In this document: positions 17,550-27,264 of the stretch, piece by piece
Position numbering within the stretch: the stretch's first letter is position 1
Layout: each line of letters opens with the position of its first letter
Source of the DNA: an uncultured Eubacteriales bacterium
GTDB taxonomy: Bacteria > Bacillota_I > Bacilli_A > RF39 > UBA660
Reading direction: 5' to 3'
Length of the DNA: 47,223 nucleotides
Assembly: GCA_905211265.1 (NCBI GenBank)
Contig: CAJMAC010000009.1
Location: 1-47,223, forward strand
Made by a program: the position numbers and the translations under genes
The notes under the pieces: model-generated
The model's input: only the letters and a program-made list of their open reading frames with translations
What the model was told of the DNA's origin: nothing
Databases searched by the model: none

Positions 17550-19141
17550 GCTATTTTAGCTTTTCTTACAAAATAGAATACCACTCCTACTACTGATAAT
17601 ATTGCTAATATTATTAAAATTAATGTTACTATCTTACCTGTGTTTTTAGTAGTAGGTTTATCTATATTAGGAGTTGTTGAAGTATCTCCTTCTTTTGCAT
17701 AACAAGCATATACATCCATATTTGAAGTTATTTTATTTGAATAAGTATATTTATCATTACAAGTTCTATCTCTAAATAGTCCATTATAATTATATACTTC
17801 ATATTCTATTTTTATGATACCATTTTTCTTTAAATAAACAATTTCTTCAGTTGAAGTATCATCTAAAACTAAATATTTATTTGAATAGCAATTATTACTA
17901 TTACACTTTAATGTTTTTTCTATATTATTACATTTTTCAGTAGCAACATCTTGTTTTCTAATATCAGATAAATAATTAGAACAATTTTCTTTATCTACCA
18001 TTGAATAAGTAGTTATATCAAATACTGTTAATTTATGATTTTGATTATATTCTTGTAGATTAGAACCTTCTTTAAATTTCTTAGTTTCAGTACTATTAAA
18101 TGGAAGACCAACTTTATTTACATTTATATTATAACTATTAGTATAACACGCATATATTGTAGTTTCTTTAGTTATTTTTTTATCAAAATTAAATGCATTT
18201 TTACAATCATTTGAAGTATACCAGCCATTAAATATAGTATTTGATTTTGTTGGTTCAACACTTGGTTTTGTTACTTTACCATTTTTTTCTACTGATTGAC
18301 TATCAATTTGACCAGTACCACCATTCAAATCAAAAATAACTTTATAATACGTTGTAGTTGGTGTAGAAGGAGTGCTTGGTGGTGGAGTCGGTGTTGGAGT
18401 TGAAGGATTTGATGGCTTTGTTGGTGTTGGTGTCGGAGTAGGTTTAGCATTTTCTTTCCAATGAGCATATAAAGTTATATTACTTGTTACTCCACTATTG
18501 AAATTATATACACTACCACTTGCAGTATACCAACCTATGAAAGTATAACCACTTCTTGTAGGATTACTTGGTCTAGTCGCCCTTGAACCTTCTTCAACTT
18601 TTTGATTAGACACACCAGTTCCACCATTTGAATTAAATGTTATAGTATAATATTCTTTATTTTTAACCCATCTAGCAAATAAATTCAAATCACCATTTAC
18701 AGCTGAATTAAAATTGTATTCATTATTATTTATGGTCCAACCTGCAAAAGAATAACCACTTTTTGTAGGATTAGTAGGTTTAGTAACTCTACCTCCTTTT
18801 GCTACAACTTGTGGGGATGTAGTACTATTACCAACTCCGTAGTTTAAATTAAAGTATACTGTATATTTTGTTGGAGCAGAATTACATGCACCATTTCTAA
18901 GTGAGTTTCTACTTACAGTACCACTCCAACTAGCATTGTTAATTTTATTATAATAACATACTTCACCACTACAAGTAGTAATATAATATTTATTACATGT
19001 TTCAGAATGATATCTATATCCATTAATTATATCTAAAGCATATGTTACATTTGACTTACCAATTATAAATATACTACTTAATGTTATTGCTAACATACAC
19101 ATCATAAATACAACTCTTTTTATTAATTTTTTCTCTTCCAT
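17534..19141 (-). CDS. InlB B-repeat surface protein with C-terminal membrane anchor
   Basis: Probably an adhesin-like wall or membrane surface protein. A signal segment at about residues 10-35 is followed by a Cys-rich region (YYITTCSGEVCYYN), two tandem InlB B-repeats (Listeria-Bacteroides/Flg_new type, about 93-229, each ending in GW...F.....LYAHW or similar), a Pro/Thr-rich stalk, a third B-repeat (YYKVIFDLNGGTGQ..GWYTS), a less regular Cys-containing part with YACY ends, and a C-terminal transmembrane helix with a KAKIANSVD tail. No LPxTG motif is seen, so it is anchored by the helix. The start at 19141 is preferred (AGGA 8 bases upstream). Function is inferred from the repeat family only. 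Confidence 0.82.
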   Translation of the reverse strand: MEEKKLIKRVVFMMCMLAITLSSIFIIGKSNVTYALDIINGYRYHSETCNKYYITTCSGEVCYYNKINNASWSGTVSRNSLRNGACNSAPTKYTVYFNLNYGVGNSTTSPQVVAKGGRVTKPTNPTKSGYSFAGWTINNNEYNFNSAVNGDLNLFARWVKNKEYYTITFNSNGGTGVSNQKVEEGSRATRPSNPTRSGYTFIGWYTASGSVYNFNSGVTSNITLYAHWKENAKPTPTPTPTKPSNPSTPTPTPPPSTPSTPTTTYYKVIFDLNGGTGQIDSQSVEKNGKVTKPSVEPTKSNTIFNGWYTSNDCKNAFNFDKKITKETTIYACYTNSYNINVNKVGLPFNSTETKKFKEGSNLQEYNQNHKLTVFDITTYSMVDKENCSNYLSDIRKQDVATEKCNNIEKTLKCNSNNCYSNKYLVLDDTSTEEIVYLKKNGIIKIEYEVYNYNGLFRDRTCNDKYTYSNKITSNMDVYACYAKEGDTSTTPNIDKPTTKNTGKIVTLILIILAILSVVGVVFYFVRKAKIANSVD

Positions 19142-19221
19142 ACACTTCATCCTTTCAAAGAAAGTTCTCTTCTATAATAATTTTAACATATTATTTTTTA
19201 TTTTACAATTAAATTAGAAAA

Positions 19222-19242
19222 AAGATACATTTTTTGTATCTT
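19222..19242 (-). terminator. yebC terminator
   Basis: AAGATACA (19222-19229) pairs with TGTATCTT (19235-19242) around a 5-base loop; T-rich sequence follows on the minus strand. Confidence 0.75.
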
Positions 19243-19960
19243 ACATTTCTAAGTTGTGATAAATATTTTGTACATCTTCGATATCTTCTAAAGTTTCAAT
19301 TAAAGACATACATTTATTTGTTGTTTCTTCATCTAAAGATACATAACTATTAGGAATAAATGTTACTTCACTTACCAAAAATTCATTATAACCTAATTCA
19401 TTTAATTTCTCTTTTACTTCTAAGAATTTATCCGGAGAAGTTGTTATTTCATAATTATCTTCATTAGAAACAAAGTCTAAGATATTAAGTTCTAAAACAT
19501 CTTCCATTAATTTATCTTCATCATATTTTTTATCTAATGCTATAATTCCTTTTCTTTCAAATAAGTAACTAACAGATCCATCAGTTCCTAAATTACCACC
19601 ACGTTTTGTTAATGTACTTCTTACAAAACTTGCAGTTCTATTTTTATTATCTGTTAAGCAATCTATCATTAAAGCTATTCCACCTGGACCATAACCTTCA
19701 TATCTTACTTGTTCATAATTTTCTCCATCGCCTTTGTTTTTTGCTTTATCAATAGCATTTTGAATATTTGATTTAGGCATATTTTCTGCTTTTGCTTTTT
19801 CTATTACCATTCTTAGGTTAGCATTATTTTCGGGATTTGGATCTCCCATTTTAGCAGCTACATATAATTCTTTTGCTAATTTTTGAAATATTTTACTACG
19901 TTCAGCATCTGCTAAACCTTTTTTTCTTTTTATTGTAGACCATTTTGAATGTCCTGACAT
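19241..19960 (-). CDS. yebC: YebC/PmpR family protein (translation or transcription factor)
   Basis: Starts MSGHSKWSTIKRKKG, the family hallmark, followed by KIFQKLAKEL, the highly conserved NANLRMVIEKAKAENMPK and YEGYGPGGIALMIDCLTDNKNRT. The 239-residue length is normal. The family was first described as DNA-binding transcription regulators, and YebC/YeeI proteins were later tied to translation through ribosome stalls; which applies here is not shown. The start at 19960 is set by AAGGAGGA 6 bases upstream. It has its own promoter behind the Tad operon and its own terminator. Confidence 0.95.
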   Translation of the reverse strand: MSGHSKWSTIKRKKGLADAERSKIFQKLAKELYVAAKMGDPNPENNANLRMVIEKAKAENMPKSNIQNAIDKAKNKGDGENYEQVRYEGYGPGGIALMIDCLTDNKNRTASFVRSTLTKRGGNLGTDGSVSYLFERKGIIALDKKYDEDKLMEDVLELNILDFVSNEDNYEITTSPDKFLEVKEKLNELGYNEFLVSEVTFIPNSYVSLDEETTNKCMSLIETLEDIEDVQNIYHNLEM

Positions 19961-19987
19961 AATAATTCCTCCTTGTAAAACATACAT

Positions 19988-20017
19988 ATTATACTATAAA
20001 TATATATGTTTTGTAAA
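19988..20017 (-). promoter_or_regulatory. yebC promoter
   Basis: TTTACA (20012-20017), an 18-base spacer and TATAAT (19988-19993) on the minus strand, directly after the end of tadC. Confidence 0.6.
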
Positions 20018-20026
20018 TATATTTTT

Positions 20027-20725
20027 TTATTTTATGTAACTTAATAATATTGGTCCTAGTATTATTAATAAAATTAATGGTATAAAGAATAAAACTGAAA
20101 CAATACTTACTTTAATTGGTATTTTAGATATTTCTGCTTTTATTTCTAGTTTTCTTTTTTCTCTTAGATAATCTACTTGATTATTTAATGTATCTATTAT
20201 ACTTGTACCATATATATTAGATTCAGTTAACGCTAATATTATATTATTTATATTTTCAGATGGTATTCTTCTTTGCAAGTCTACTAAAGCTTCTTTTAAA
20301 CTTTTTCCAAATTTTGTTTCTCTTATTGCTTCTTTAAACTCGCTTGATAGGCTTCCATCAATATTAGAAATAGTTACATTTAATGCTTCTTCTAGATTCC
20401 TACCTGTTTCAAGCGATAAAGTTAATATTTCAAAGAAATGCATTGCTTCACTTTCTAACTTAAATTTTCTTGTTTTTATTTTAGAATCTAATACTACTTT
20501 TTCAAATAAGAAATAATATATAATTACTACTATTGGTGCTAAAATATAGCCATATTTAGAAAAATATAATATTACTAAGAATATAATAATTGATGTAATT
20601 AGTCTTGTATTTAAAAATTCATATACACTAATATTTTTATCTAATCCTAGTAAAGTTATTTTCTTGCTTATTTTATCTACTAATTTTTGATCATATATTA
20701 TTTTAGATAAATCATTCTTTTTCAT
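20027..20725 (-). CDS. tadC: TadC-like inner-membrane platform protein (T2SSF domain)
   Basis: Part of the Tad/Flp pilus assembly platform in the cytoplasmic membrane. Two hydrophobic segments near residues 48-80 are followed by a cytoplasmic T2SSF domain (FEILTLSLETGRNLEEAL..TISN, FKEAIRETKFGKSLKEAL) and a C-terminal membrane segment with LLIILGPILL. Its 232 residues are slightly short for TadC. It is the last gene of the operon, following tadB by one base. Confidence 0.85.
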   Translation of the reverse strand: MKKNDLSKIIYDQKLVDKISKKITLLGLDKNISVYEFLNTRLITSIIIFLVILYFSKYGYILAPIVVIIYYFLFEKVVLDSKIKTRKFKLESEAMHFFEILTLSLETGRNLEEALNVTISNIDGSLSSEFKEAIRETKFGKSLKEALVDLQRRIPSENINNIILALTESNIYGTSIIDTLNNQVDYLREKRKLEIKAEISKIPIKVSIVSVLFFIPLILLIILGPILLSYIK

Positions 20726-20726
20726 A

Positions 20727-21722
20727 CTACACCTTAACTTTCATAATTCTTTGTAGTACTATTATATATATAATGAACATAAGTACTATTAATATAATTA
20801 TCATGTATCCCATACTTGAAGTAAATAAAATATTAAAATAACTTGGATTTAGTAAATAAATAATTAAGATAAATACTATTGGTACTACAGTTAATACTTT
20901 TACTAATAAATTAGAACTTACTGTTAGATTCTTTAATTCTTCATTTAATCTCTTTTTATCAAATAATGTTTTTTCTATTGAATTAAATACTTTAACAATA
21001 TTACCACCAGTTTTATTTAAAGTAGTTAAGGAACTTGATATATATTTTGCTTCTTCAATATCTATTCTTTTAGAAAAACGTTCAAATACTGTATCAATAG
21101 ATAATCCATAATTTATATCTTTATACATTTTTTCAAATTCATATTTTAATGGTGAACCTACTTCTTTGCTTGCTATTTGTACTGCTTGCAATGTAGATTT
21201 ACCTGATTTAAAAGCATTATTCATAATTATAATTGCTCTTAATAATTGATTTTTCATTATTTTTTTCTTTCTTTTTTTGTTAATAATTAAGTATAAGTCC
21301 AATAGGTAATATCCTATTACTAAGTTTAAAATTAATTCTTCAATAGTAAATAATTTACCTTGAAATGCTTTTGCAATTATATATAGTATTATAAATATTA
21401 TACTTATTATTATTTTATTTGATACATAATCTATTGCTTTTGTCTTACCATCGTATATAACATATTTTTCATATCTTTTACTATAATCTTTAATCATTTT
21501 AGATTTATTTAAATTTCTACCTAATTTATTAATTAAATTATAATAAAATGTTCTTATGTTATCATATATTGAATTATTTTTAGCATTAATTGGATTAATT
21601 GCATATTTACCAATTCTATTATCTAATTTGAATATTTTTTCTTGACGATATAGTAAAACAATAACTACGAATATTATAATTAAGGTTAATATTTGTATTA
21701 TTGTTAATGTATCTATATTCAT
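20727..21722 (-). CDS. tadB: TadB-like inner-membrane platform protein (T2SSF domain)
   Basis: Second T2SSF-domain protein of the Tad pilus platform. An N-terminal membrane helix, a paired membrane segment (about 105-145), a cytoplasmic T2SSF domain (IIIMNNAFKSGKSTLQAVQIASKE split over the usual helices, then YGLSIDTVFERFSKRI and LTTLNKTGGNIVKVF) and two C-terminal helices are seen. The start at 21722 is favoured over 21731 because AGGAAGG then lies 9 bases away. It begins 14 bases after tadA. Confidence 0.87.
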   Translation of the reverse strand: MNIDTLTIIQILTLIIIFVVIVLLYRQEKIFKLDNRIGKYAINPINAKNNSIYDNIRTFYYNLINKLGRNLNKSKMIKDYSKRYEKYVIYDGKTKAIDYVSNKIIISIIFIILYIIAKAFQGKLFTIEELILNLVIGYYLLDLYLIINKKRKKKIMKNQLLRAIIIMNNAFKSGKSTLQAVQIASKEVGSPLKYEFEKMYKDINYGLSIDTVFERFSKRIDIEEAKYISSSLTTLNKTGGNIVKVFNSIEKTLFDKKRLNEELKNLTVSSNLLVKVLTVVPIVFILIIYLLNPSYFNILFTSSMGYMIIILIVLMFIIYIIVLQRIMKVKV

Positions 21723-21736
21723 AGTTATCATCCTTC

Positions 21737-23071
21737 CTATTTACTTTTTTTATATAAATAATCTACAGTTGTTATACCTTTTCTTGTTATCTTATCATAA
21801 ACTTTTGGTACTACTTTACTCATTCCAAATTCTCCGATTACTGATGAATCATCTGCGAGTCCTTTTTGTTTAAAGTTAAATATTTCTTTTAAGGTTATTC
21901 TTCCATCATTAAATCCTGATACTTCAGAAATTGATGTTACTTTTCTTTTACCATCACTTAATCTATCTATTTGAATAACTATATCAATTGCATTTTCTAT
22001 ATATCCTCTTATCGCAGATACTGGTAATTCCATCTCATTCATTAACATCATTGTTTCTAGTCTATCTAGGGCATCTGTTACGGAATTTGAGTGTAATGTT
22101 GTAATTGAACCTTCATGTCCTGTATTCATTGCTTGTAACATATCAAATGCTTCTTTACCTCTTACTTCTCCAACAATTATTCTATCTGGTCTCATACGAA
22201 GGGAGTTTCTTACTAAATCTCTCATTGTTACTTCTCCTTCACCTTCGTAGTTAACACTTCTTGTTTCAAGAGATATAACATGTTGCTGATTTAATTTTAA
22301 TTCTGCAGCATCTTCAATTGTAACAATTCTTTCAGAGTTATCAATAAAACTACTTAAAATATTTAATAAGGTTGTTTTACCTGTTCCTGTTCCTCCGGAT
22401 ATAATTATATTTAATTTTGCTTTTACACAAGCATCTAGAAATAATGCCATATCATTAGTAAGTGTTCCTTTTCTTAGTAAGTCTTCAATTCCATCAAGAT
22501 TTTTAGCAAATTTTCTTATAGTTACTACTGGTCCTTTTAAAGATAATGGTGGAATAATTGCATTAAGTCTTGAACCATCTCTTAATCTTGCATCTACCAT
22601 TGGATTAGCAGCATCTATTGTTTTACCTAATGGTTGAACCATCCTTTGAATTGTTCTTATTATGTGAGTATCATTAATAAATGAAACAGATTCATCTTTT
22701 ACTATTTTGCCATCTATTTCAACATATATATCTTTTGGACTATTTACCATTATTTCTGTTACGGTATCATCTTCGAGTAAATCAGTAATAGGTCCATAAC
22801 CACTTACTTCTTTTTGAATTAGGTTAAATATATGATTTCTTTCTAGGTTTCCTAAATCATATCCCATTAAAGCTTGATCTATTTCATCATTAATATATTG
22901 TTCTAGAAATACTCCCTCAGGTATTTTTTCATCAATTAAATTTTGAATTATTTTATTTCTTAAATTGTCTAATAATTTTTTATCATGAAATATGTCATAA
23001 TCTTTTAAATCATCTATTTTAGGGGCTTTTGGAGTAATATTAAAAGCTTCGGTTAATGTTTGTTTACTCAT
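21737..23071 (-). CDS. tadA: TadA/CpaF pilus assembly ATPase
   Basis: Secretion-type hexameric ATPase that powers Tad/Flp pilus assembly from the cytoplasm. All family motifs are present: Walker A GGTGTGKTT (226-234), Asp box TIEDAAEL, atypical Walker B RIIVGEVRG (297-305) and His box GHEGSITTLHS (318-328). The N-terminal domain contains IMVNSPKDIYVEIDGK, typical of CpaF. The 444-residue length is normal. The ATG at 23071 overlaps the tadZ stop by 8 bases, with AAGGTG upstream, so the two are translationally coupled. Confidence 0.95.
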   Translation of the reverse strand: MSKQTLTEAFNITPKAPKIDDLKDYDIFHDKKLLDNLRNKIIQNLIDEKIPEGVFLEQYINDEIDQALMGYDLGNLERNHIFNLIQKEVSGYGPITDLLEDDTVTEIMVNSPKDIYVEIDGKIVKDESVSFINDTHIIRTIQRMVQPLGKTIDAANPMVDARLRDGSRLNAIIPPLSLKGPVVTIRKFAKNLDGIEDLLRKGTLTNDMALFLDACVKAKLNIIISGGTGTGKTTLLNILSSFIDNSERIVTIEDAAELKLNQQHVISLETRSVNYEGEGEVTMRDLVRNSLRMRPDRIIVGEVRGKEAFDMLQAMNTGHEGSITTLHSNSVTDALDRLETMMLMNEMELPVSAIRGYIENAIDIVIQIDRLSDGKRKVTSISEVSGFNDGRITLKEIFNFKQKGLADDSSVIGEFGMSKVVPKVYDKITRKGITTVDYLYKKSK

Positions 23072-23837
23072 ACATTTCACCTTCTTCGTTATGTTTATCA
23101 TCAATTAAATCAAGTGCCATTTTTTTCATATTATTTATATCATCACTATGAAAACGCACAATACTACTATTTAAAGTTAATATTTCACCATTTAAAACAT
23201 ATTTATCAATGTTTTTTATATAAAAATTTTTACTTATTGTATAATCTATATTATTTTTAATTAAGTTCTTTATATCAAATAATGATAAGAAATCTCTTCC
23301 TGTATCTCTTGAATTATTTAAACAAATTAAATAATTCTTTTTTTCTGAATCCTTAAATATACTAATTAGACTTTTCATATTTTTTAAATCTGCTAAATCA
23401 TTAGTTATTATAAATAAACTCATATAGGAATTATCATAAATACATAAATTATTTTCATCTAATGTGTGATTAGTATCTATTAAAATAACATCATATTCTT
23501 TTTTAGCAAGTTCTAGTATTGAAGAAATATATCTACTTCCTATTTGCGAAGATTGTCTAGGATCTCTAGGGGCTGCTAAAACATCAATATTACTATTATA
23601 TGGTTCGATATAATCTTTTAATTGAACAAATCTATTATTACTCATACTATCTACTAACATGAATAAATCTTTTTTATTTTTTAAATCTAATAATGTTGCT
23701 ATTCCACCAGAGTATAAATCAAAATCAATTATTAATACATGCTTTTTTAACTGTTGATATATACCTGCTAAATTAAGTGTTAAAGTAGTTTTACCTACAC
23801 CACCTTTTACTGAACTTATACTTATTACTTTTCCCAT
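23064..23837 (-). CDS. tadZ: TadZ/CpaE-like ParA-family ATPase
   Basis: Places the Tad pilus machinery in the cell in characterised systems. It has the deviant Walker A KGGVGKTTLTLNLA (11-24), switch region DFDLYSGGIATLL and VILIDTNHTLDE. Its 257 residues correspond to the ATPase part only; the N-terminal receiver-like domain of classical CpaE/TadZ is missing. It starts 5 bases after the TadE-like gene and overlaps tadA. Position in the operon is what separates it from MinD or ParA. Confidence 0.85.
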   Translation of the reverse strand: MGKVISISSVKGGVGKTTLTLNLAGIYQQLKKHVLIIDFDLYSGGIATLLDLKNKKDLFMLVDSMSNNRFVQLKDYIEPYNSNIDVLAAPRDPRQSSQIGSRYISSILELAKKEYDVILIDTNHTLDENNLCIYDNSYMSLFIITNDLADLKNMKSLISIFKDSEKKNYLICLNNSRDTGRDFLSLFDIKNLIKNNIDYTISKNFYIKNIDKYVLNGEILTLNSSIVRFHSDDINNMKKMALDLIDDKHNEEGEMYE

Positions 23838-23842
23838 AATAC

Positions 23843-24226
23843 TTATACCCTTCCTATAATTTTTTTATCATCTTTTATATAACCTTCATAGTTTGAAATA
23901 ATTGTTTTTATTTTAATACTATTAGTTAGTAATCCTTTAACTTCTTTTCTAGTAGTTACTAATATTTTATCATTAGATATATCTATTTTAGTTTCTAATT
24001 CTCCACCATTATTAGCGTTAATTAATCCTAATACTTTGCTTTCTAAATCTTCTTCTTCTAAATAATCTAATGCATAATCTATAACTAAATAATTAGTATT
24101 ATCTAAGTGTGTTTTAGTTACAATAATATTGCCTAAATCAATTACTAATATCATTATTAAAAGTAATATTGGAATAATTAAAATAAACATAACTAAACTT
24201 TGACCTTTGTTATTTAATTTATTCAT
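23843..24226 (-). CDS. TadE/TadG-like pseudopilin
   Basis: A prepilin-like leader, MNKLNNKGQSLVMFILIIPI, with a single hydrophobic helix and a conserved Asp in LVIDLGN, followed by about 90 extracellular residues. The Gly-Gln-Ser at the cleavage point resembles TadE family rather than Flp pilin. The usual Glu after the cleavage point is replaced (SLVMF versus ALVEF in its neighbour). It overlaps the upstream TadE gene by 8 bases. Probably a minor subunit of the pilus. Confidence 0.75.
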   Translation of the reverse strand: MNKLNNKGQSLVMFILIIPILLLIMILVIDLGNIIVTKTHLDNTNYLVIDYALDYLEEEDLESKVLGLINANNGGELETKIDISNDKILVTTRKEVKGLLTNSIKIKTIISNYEGYIKDDKKIIGRV

Positions 24227-24551
24227 TATATATTACCCTTTCAATTTTTACCATATATGGATTAGATAATATTCTATTTAATCCTGGAGTAATTATTTTA
24301 ACTGGTTCTTCTAATGAAATTCTTTTATAATTATTATCAATAGTAATTGTTATATTTATATTTTTATATAATGATTTTATTTTTTCAATATCTTCATCCT
24401 TTTTAATTAATTCTACTATATCAATACTATCATTTTCTAAGGTATTCTTAGTATTTATTATTGTGCCAAAATCAATAATAGTAAATAATATAATTATAAA
24501 GATAGGTAAAATTAATACAAATTCTACTAATGCTTGACCTTTATTATTCAT
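24219..24551 (-). CDS. tadE: TadE-like pseudopilin
   Basis: MNNKGQALVEFVLILPIFII is the classic TadE N-terminus: cleavage after Gly, then a hydrophobic helix carrying Glu and the conserved IDFG. About 80 residues follow outside the membrane. The length of 110 fits TadE minor pilins. It is the first gene after an internal terminator and promoter, so it opens the Tad machinery operon proper. No Flp major pilin was found in the window. Confidence 0.82.
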   Translation of the reverse strand: MNNKGQALVEFVLILPIFIIILFTIIDFGTIINTKNTLENDSIDIVELIKKDEDIEKIKSLYKNINITITIDNNYKRISLEEPVKIITPGLNRILSNPYMVKIERVIYNE

Positions 24552-24571
24552 TGTATCACACCTTCCCTATC

Positions 24572-24617
24572 ATAATGATTATATCATAAAATAAAAAAAA
24601 GAGAAATAGTTTCTCTT
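24572..24617 (-). terminator. Terminator then promoter between the surface-protein gene and tadE
   Basis: Hairpin AAGAGAAA (24599-24606) with TTTCTCTT (24610-24617), loop of three, followed on the minus strand by eight T. It ends the large surface-protein gene. TATAAT follows at about 24576, with a poor -35, so tadE can be transcribed both by readthrough and from this site. Confidence 0.65.
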
Positions 24618-27222
24618 ATTTTTTCTTATTTTTATTATTATTATTATTTTCTGATGGTTTTTCTTCCTTTTTAGGTTTTACTTGCTCTATTTTTGGAGCT
24701 TCTTCATCATCTTTTTTGAATATTAGATATAATAATCCAATAACTACTAATACTATTAAAACAATTATAATTATTTTTTCAGTACTTAGTTTTTCATCTT
24801 TAACTTCTTCTACTGTTAATGGACTAGCATCTTTTTTAGCTTTATTTACTTTAACTGTATATGTTTTAGTAGTACCATCTTCAGCATAAACTTTAATTGT
24901 TACAATGTTTTCTCCTTCTTTAAAGTTTTCATTTCCTTCAATTTTAGCCCATGCTTTTGGATCCTCTACTAAAGCACTAATATCAAGTTCATTTGCATTT
25001 GCATCTACATTAATTGTATATTCTAATGTATCTTTATCAAATTCTATTTCATGCCCTGTAATTATAAGATTACTTAAATTATTATTTGATGATTTATATA
25101 CTTTAACTACTTTAACAGTATAAGTTTGAACGCTTCCATTTTCTGCTGTTACATCAATATTAATTTCAGTAACATTATTAGTTAATGTATATTCTCCTAA
25201 ACCTTCAACAGTTGCATAAATATCATTTACTTCTCCTGATAAAGTTACTTTACCAACATAACTATCAACATATAATGTATATTCTAATGTATCAGGATTA
25301 AATTCTTTATCAAAATATCCATAAGAACTTGTTAATGATTTTAAAGTTTTATCTGTATGTAATGCTCTATCAATAGTTAACTCTAAATCATTAGAATTAC
25401 ATAATGTAATTAATTCTCCATCTTGATATGTACCAAAGTTATTTACTGATATAGTGTCAGTTCCTTCTTTTAAAGCAGTAAATGTTAATTTAACAAATGT
25501 TACTTCATCAGTTGCATATGTTTTAGTTGTAGCATACATCATTCTATTATTAAGTGTATTACCTACAAATGTTTCATCTAATACTTTAACTTCATCAAGT
25601 CTTAATAATTCTTTATCATAAGTAATATAACCTTCGATTGCATTTAAATAATTATTATTAAATCCATTTAAGGCTAATTCTACTTCAAAAGTATCTCCTA
25701 CTCTATAATTAGTTTTTTTAATACTAGCTACTAAAGATAATTCATCGTTTATATCTTCAGCTTCATATTCGTAAGTTTCATTTGCAATACTTGCACCAAG
25801 TCTTGATACATCTTTAACATCAAGTTCTTCATCATAATTTAAATCTAAATTAATTCTTTCATAAAAAGTTAACTCATCATTTAAAATTTTTGTAATTAAA
25901 TCTTTTAAATCAGTTTCATCAACTAGTCCACCATTAACTTCACCAAATACTTGAATATCATATTCAACTTTTTGATTAAGCAAGAACATTCTTAATTTCA
26001 TTCCATTAGTAATAAAACTATCTTCATCTACTTTATTACCTTTATTATCAATAACTTCATATCTAATAATATCTTCATTTCTATTAAAAATATCTTTCAA
26101 TATCTCTAAAAAATCACTTGCTTTATAAGAATCATCTTCATTATTAAATGCTCCTTTTAAGTTATTAGCATATACAACATGATATAATTCTTCTTCATTA
26201 ACAAATGAATAAAGAGAATTCAATCTATAAGTGTCATCATTTATCATTGAATCAAAATATGAACCAACAAAACTATCTAAATATCTATAATCATTACCTA
26301 AATCTTTCTTTTCTTCATCAGATAAGGTAGTATAATTCATAAAATTATATTCATCTAAAGTATTATCAATAAAATCTTTAATATTATCTCTATTTTCTAA
26401 TTCTGATATAATAGTAAACTCTAAACTAGATACTATTTTATTAGTTTCAAATTCTAATATATCGATTTTAAAATCGTACTTTCCACCAAGCAAATTGTTA
26501 AAATCATATATTATATTTTCAGATTGAACAAAATCAACAACTTTATCATTTACATTTATTATAGCAAAATATGAATAATATGGATTTAAATTACCAATAC
26601 CTACATTTAAGTTAATATTTACTAAATTTTGTTTTTCAAGAGTACTTGAAACAGTAAATTCATCATCTACCCCAGTAACATTGTCTCCTGTTACTTTATA
26701 AGTAAAATCAGTATTATTATTATTTATTTGTTCTTCAAATGATGTTACATTATCTGAATCTAGTTTAACAACTTTATCAGTAGTTAATAGATTCTTATAA
26801 TCTTCATTAGTATAAGTGCTTAAATTTATTGTGTTATCAATAAGTTCATAAACTAACACATTTACATAACTTACTCCATTGTAAATTGATTTTTTATGTT
26901 CTAATTCAATACCATTAGATAACTCACTACCAAGTACATTATAGTATTCTTTAACATTATCACTTTCATATGTTTTACCATCAGCATATTCAAAACTTCT
27001 TGTTACTTCAATTATATATGTATTAGTATTTTCTAATTCTTTAGTACCATTGCTTATCAAATCAAGTTTATCTGTTGTTTTATTTAAGCTAATATCAAAA
27101 TTATACTTTTGAATTAATTCATCTGCTAAAACTTTAACTGGACTTGCAACTTCAGCAAATACCATACATAAAAGTAACACAAGTTTTAATACATAATTAA
27201 TTTTTTTGTTTACTTTTTTCAT
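24616..27222 (-). CDS. Large anchored surface protein with dockerin-like, cohesin-like and cadherin-like domains
   Basis: 868 residues, exported by a signal peptide (about 1-34). Residues 35-425 are beta-rich and unrecognised. Residues 427-480 look like a dockerin: two Ca-binding-like loops, GEVNGGLVDETDL and LDLNYDEELDVKDVSRL. Residues 490-618 resemble a cohesin fold (YRVGDTFEVELALNG, ITYDKELLRLDEV, VKLTFTALKEGT). Two cadherin-like beta-sandwich domains follow (about 624-707 and 712-794, each ending in QTYTVKV or KTYTVKV). A transmembrane helix (about 815-835) and a Lys/Glu/Asn tail close the protein. It lies immediately upstream of the Tad genes in the same direction, so it may be a pilus-associated adhesin or scaffold; that is inference. 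The second loop is degenerate, so calcium binding is uncertain. Confidence 0.8.
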   Translation of the reverse strand: MKKVNKKINYVLKLVLLLCMVFAEVASPVKVLADELIQKYNFDISLNKTTDKLDLISNGTKELENTNTYIIEVTRSFEYADGKTYESDNVKEYYNVLGSELSNGIELEHKKSIYNGVSYVNVLVYELIDNTINLSTYTNEDYKNLLTTDKVVKLDSDNVTSFEEQINNNNTDFTYKVTGDNVTGVDDEFTVSSTLEKQNLVNINLNVGIGNLNPYYSYFAIINVNDKVVDFVQSENIIYDFNNLLGGKYDFKIDILEFETNKIVSSLEFTIISELENRDNIKDFIDNTLDEYNFMNYTTLSDEEKKDLGNDYRYLDSFVGSYFDSMINDDTYRLNSLYSFVNEEELYHVVYANNLKGAFNNEDDSYKASDFLEILKDIFNRNEDIIRYEVIDNKGNKVDEDSFITNGMKLRMFLLNQKVEYDIQVFGEVNGGLVDETDLKDLITKILNDELTFYERINLDLNYDEELDVKDVSRLGASIANETYEYEAEDINDELSLVASIKKTNYRVGDTFEVELALNGFNNNYLNAIEGYITYDKELLRLDEVKVLDETFVGNTLNNRMMYATTKTYATDEVTFVKLTFTALKEGTDTISVNNFGTYQDGELITLCNSNDLELTIDRALHTDKTLKSLTSSYGYFDKEFNPDTLEYTLYVDSYVGKVTLSGEVNDIYATVEGLGEYTLTNNVTEINIDVTAENGSVQTYTVKVVKVYKSSNNNLSNLIITGHEIEFDKDTLEYTINVDANANELDISALVEDPKAWAKIEGNENFKEGENIVTIKVYAEDGTTKTYTVKVNKAKKDASPLTVEEVKDEKLSTEKIIIIVLIVLVVIGLLYLIFKKDDEEAPKIEQVKPKKEEKPSENNNNNKNKKK

Positions 27223-27264
27223 CTTCTTCTCCCTTTCTTGTATTCCTCTTTATTCTTTAAAATG

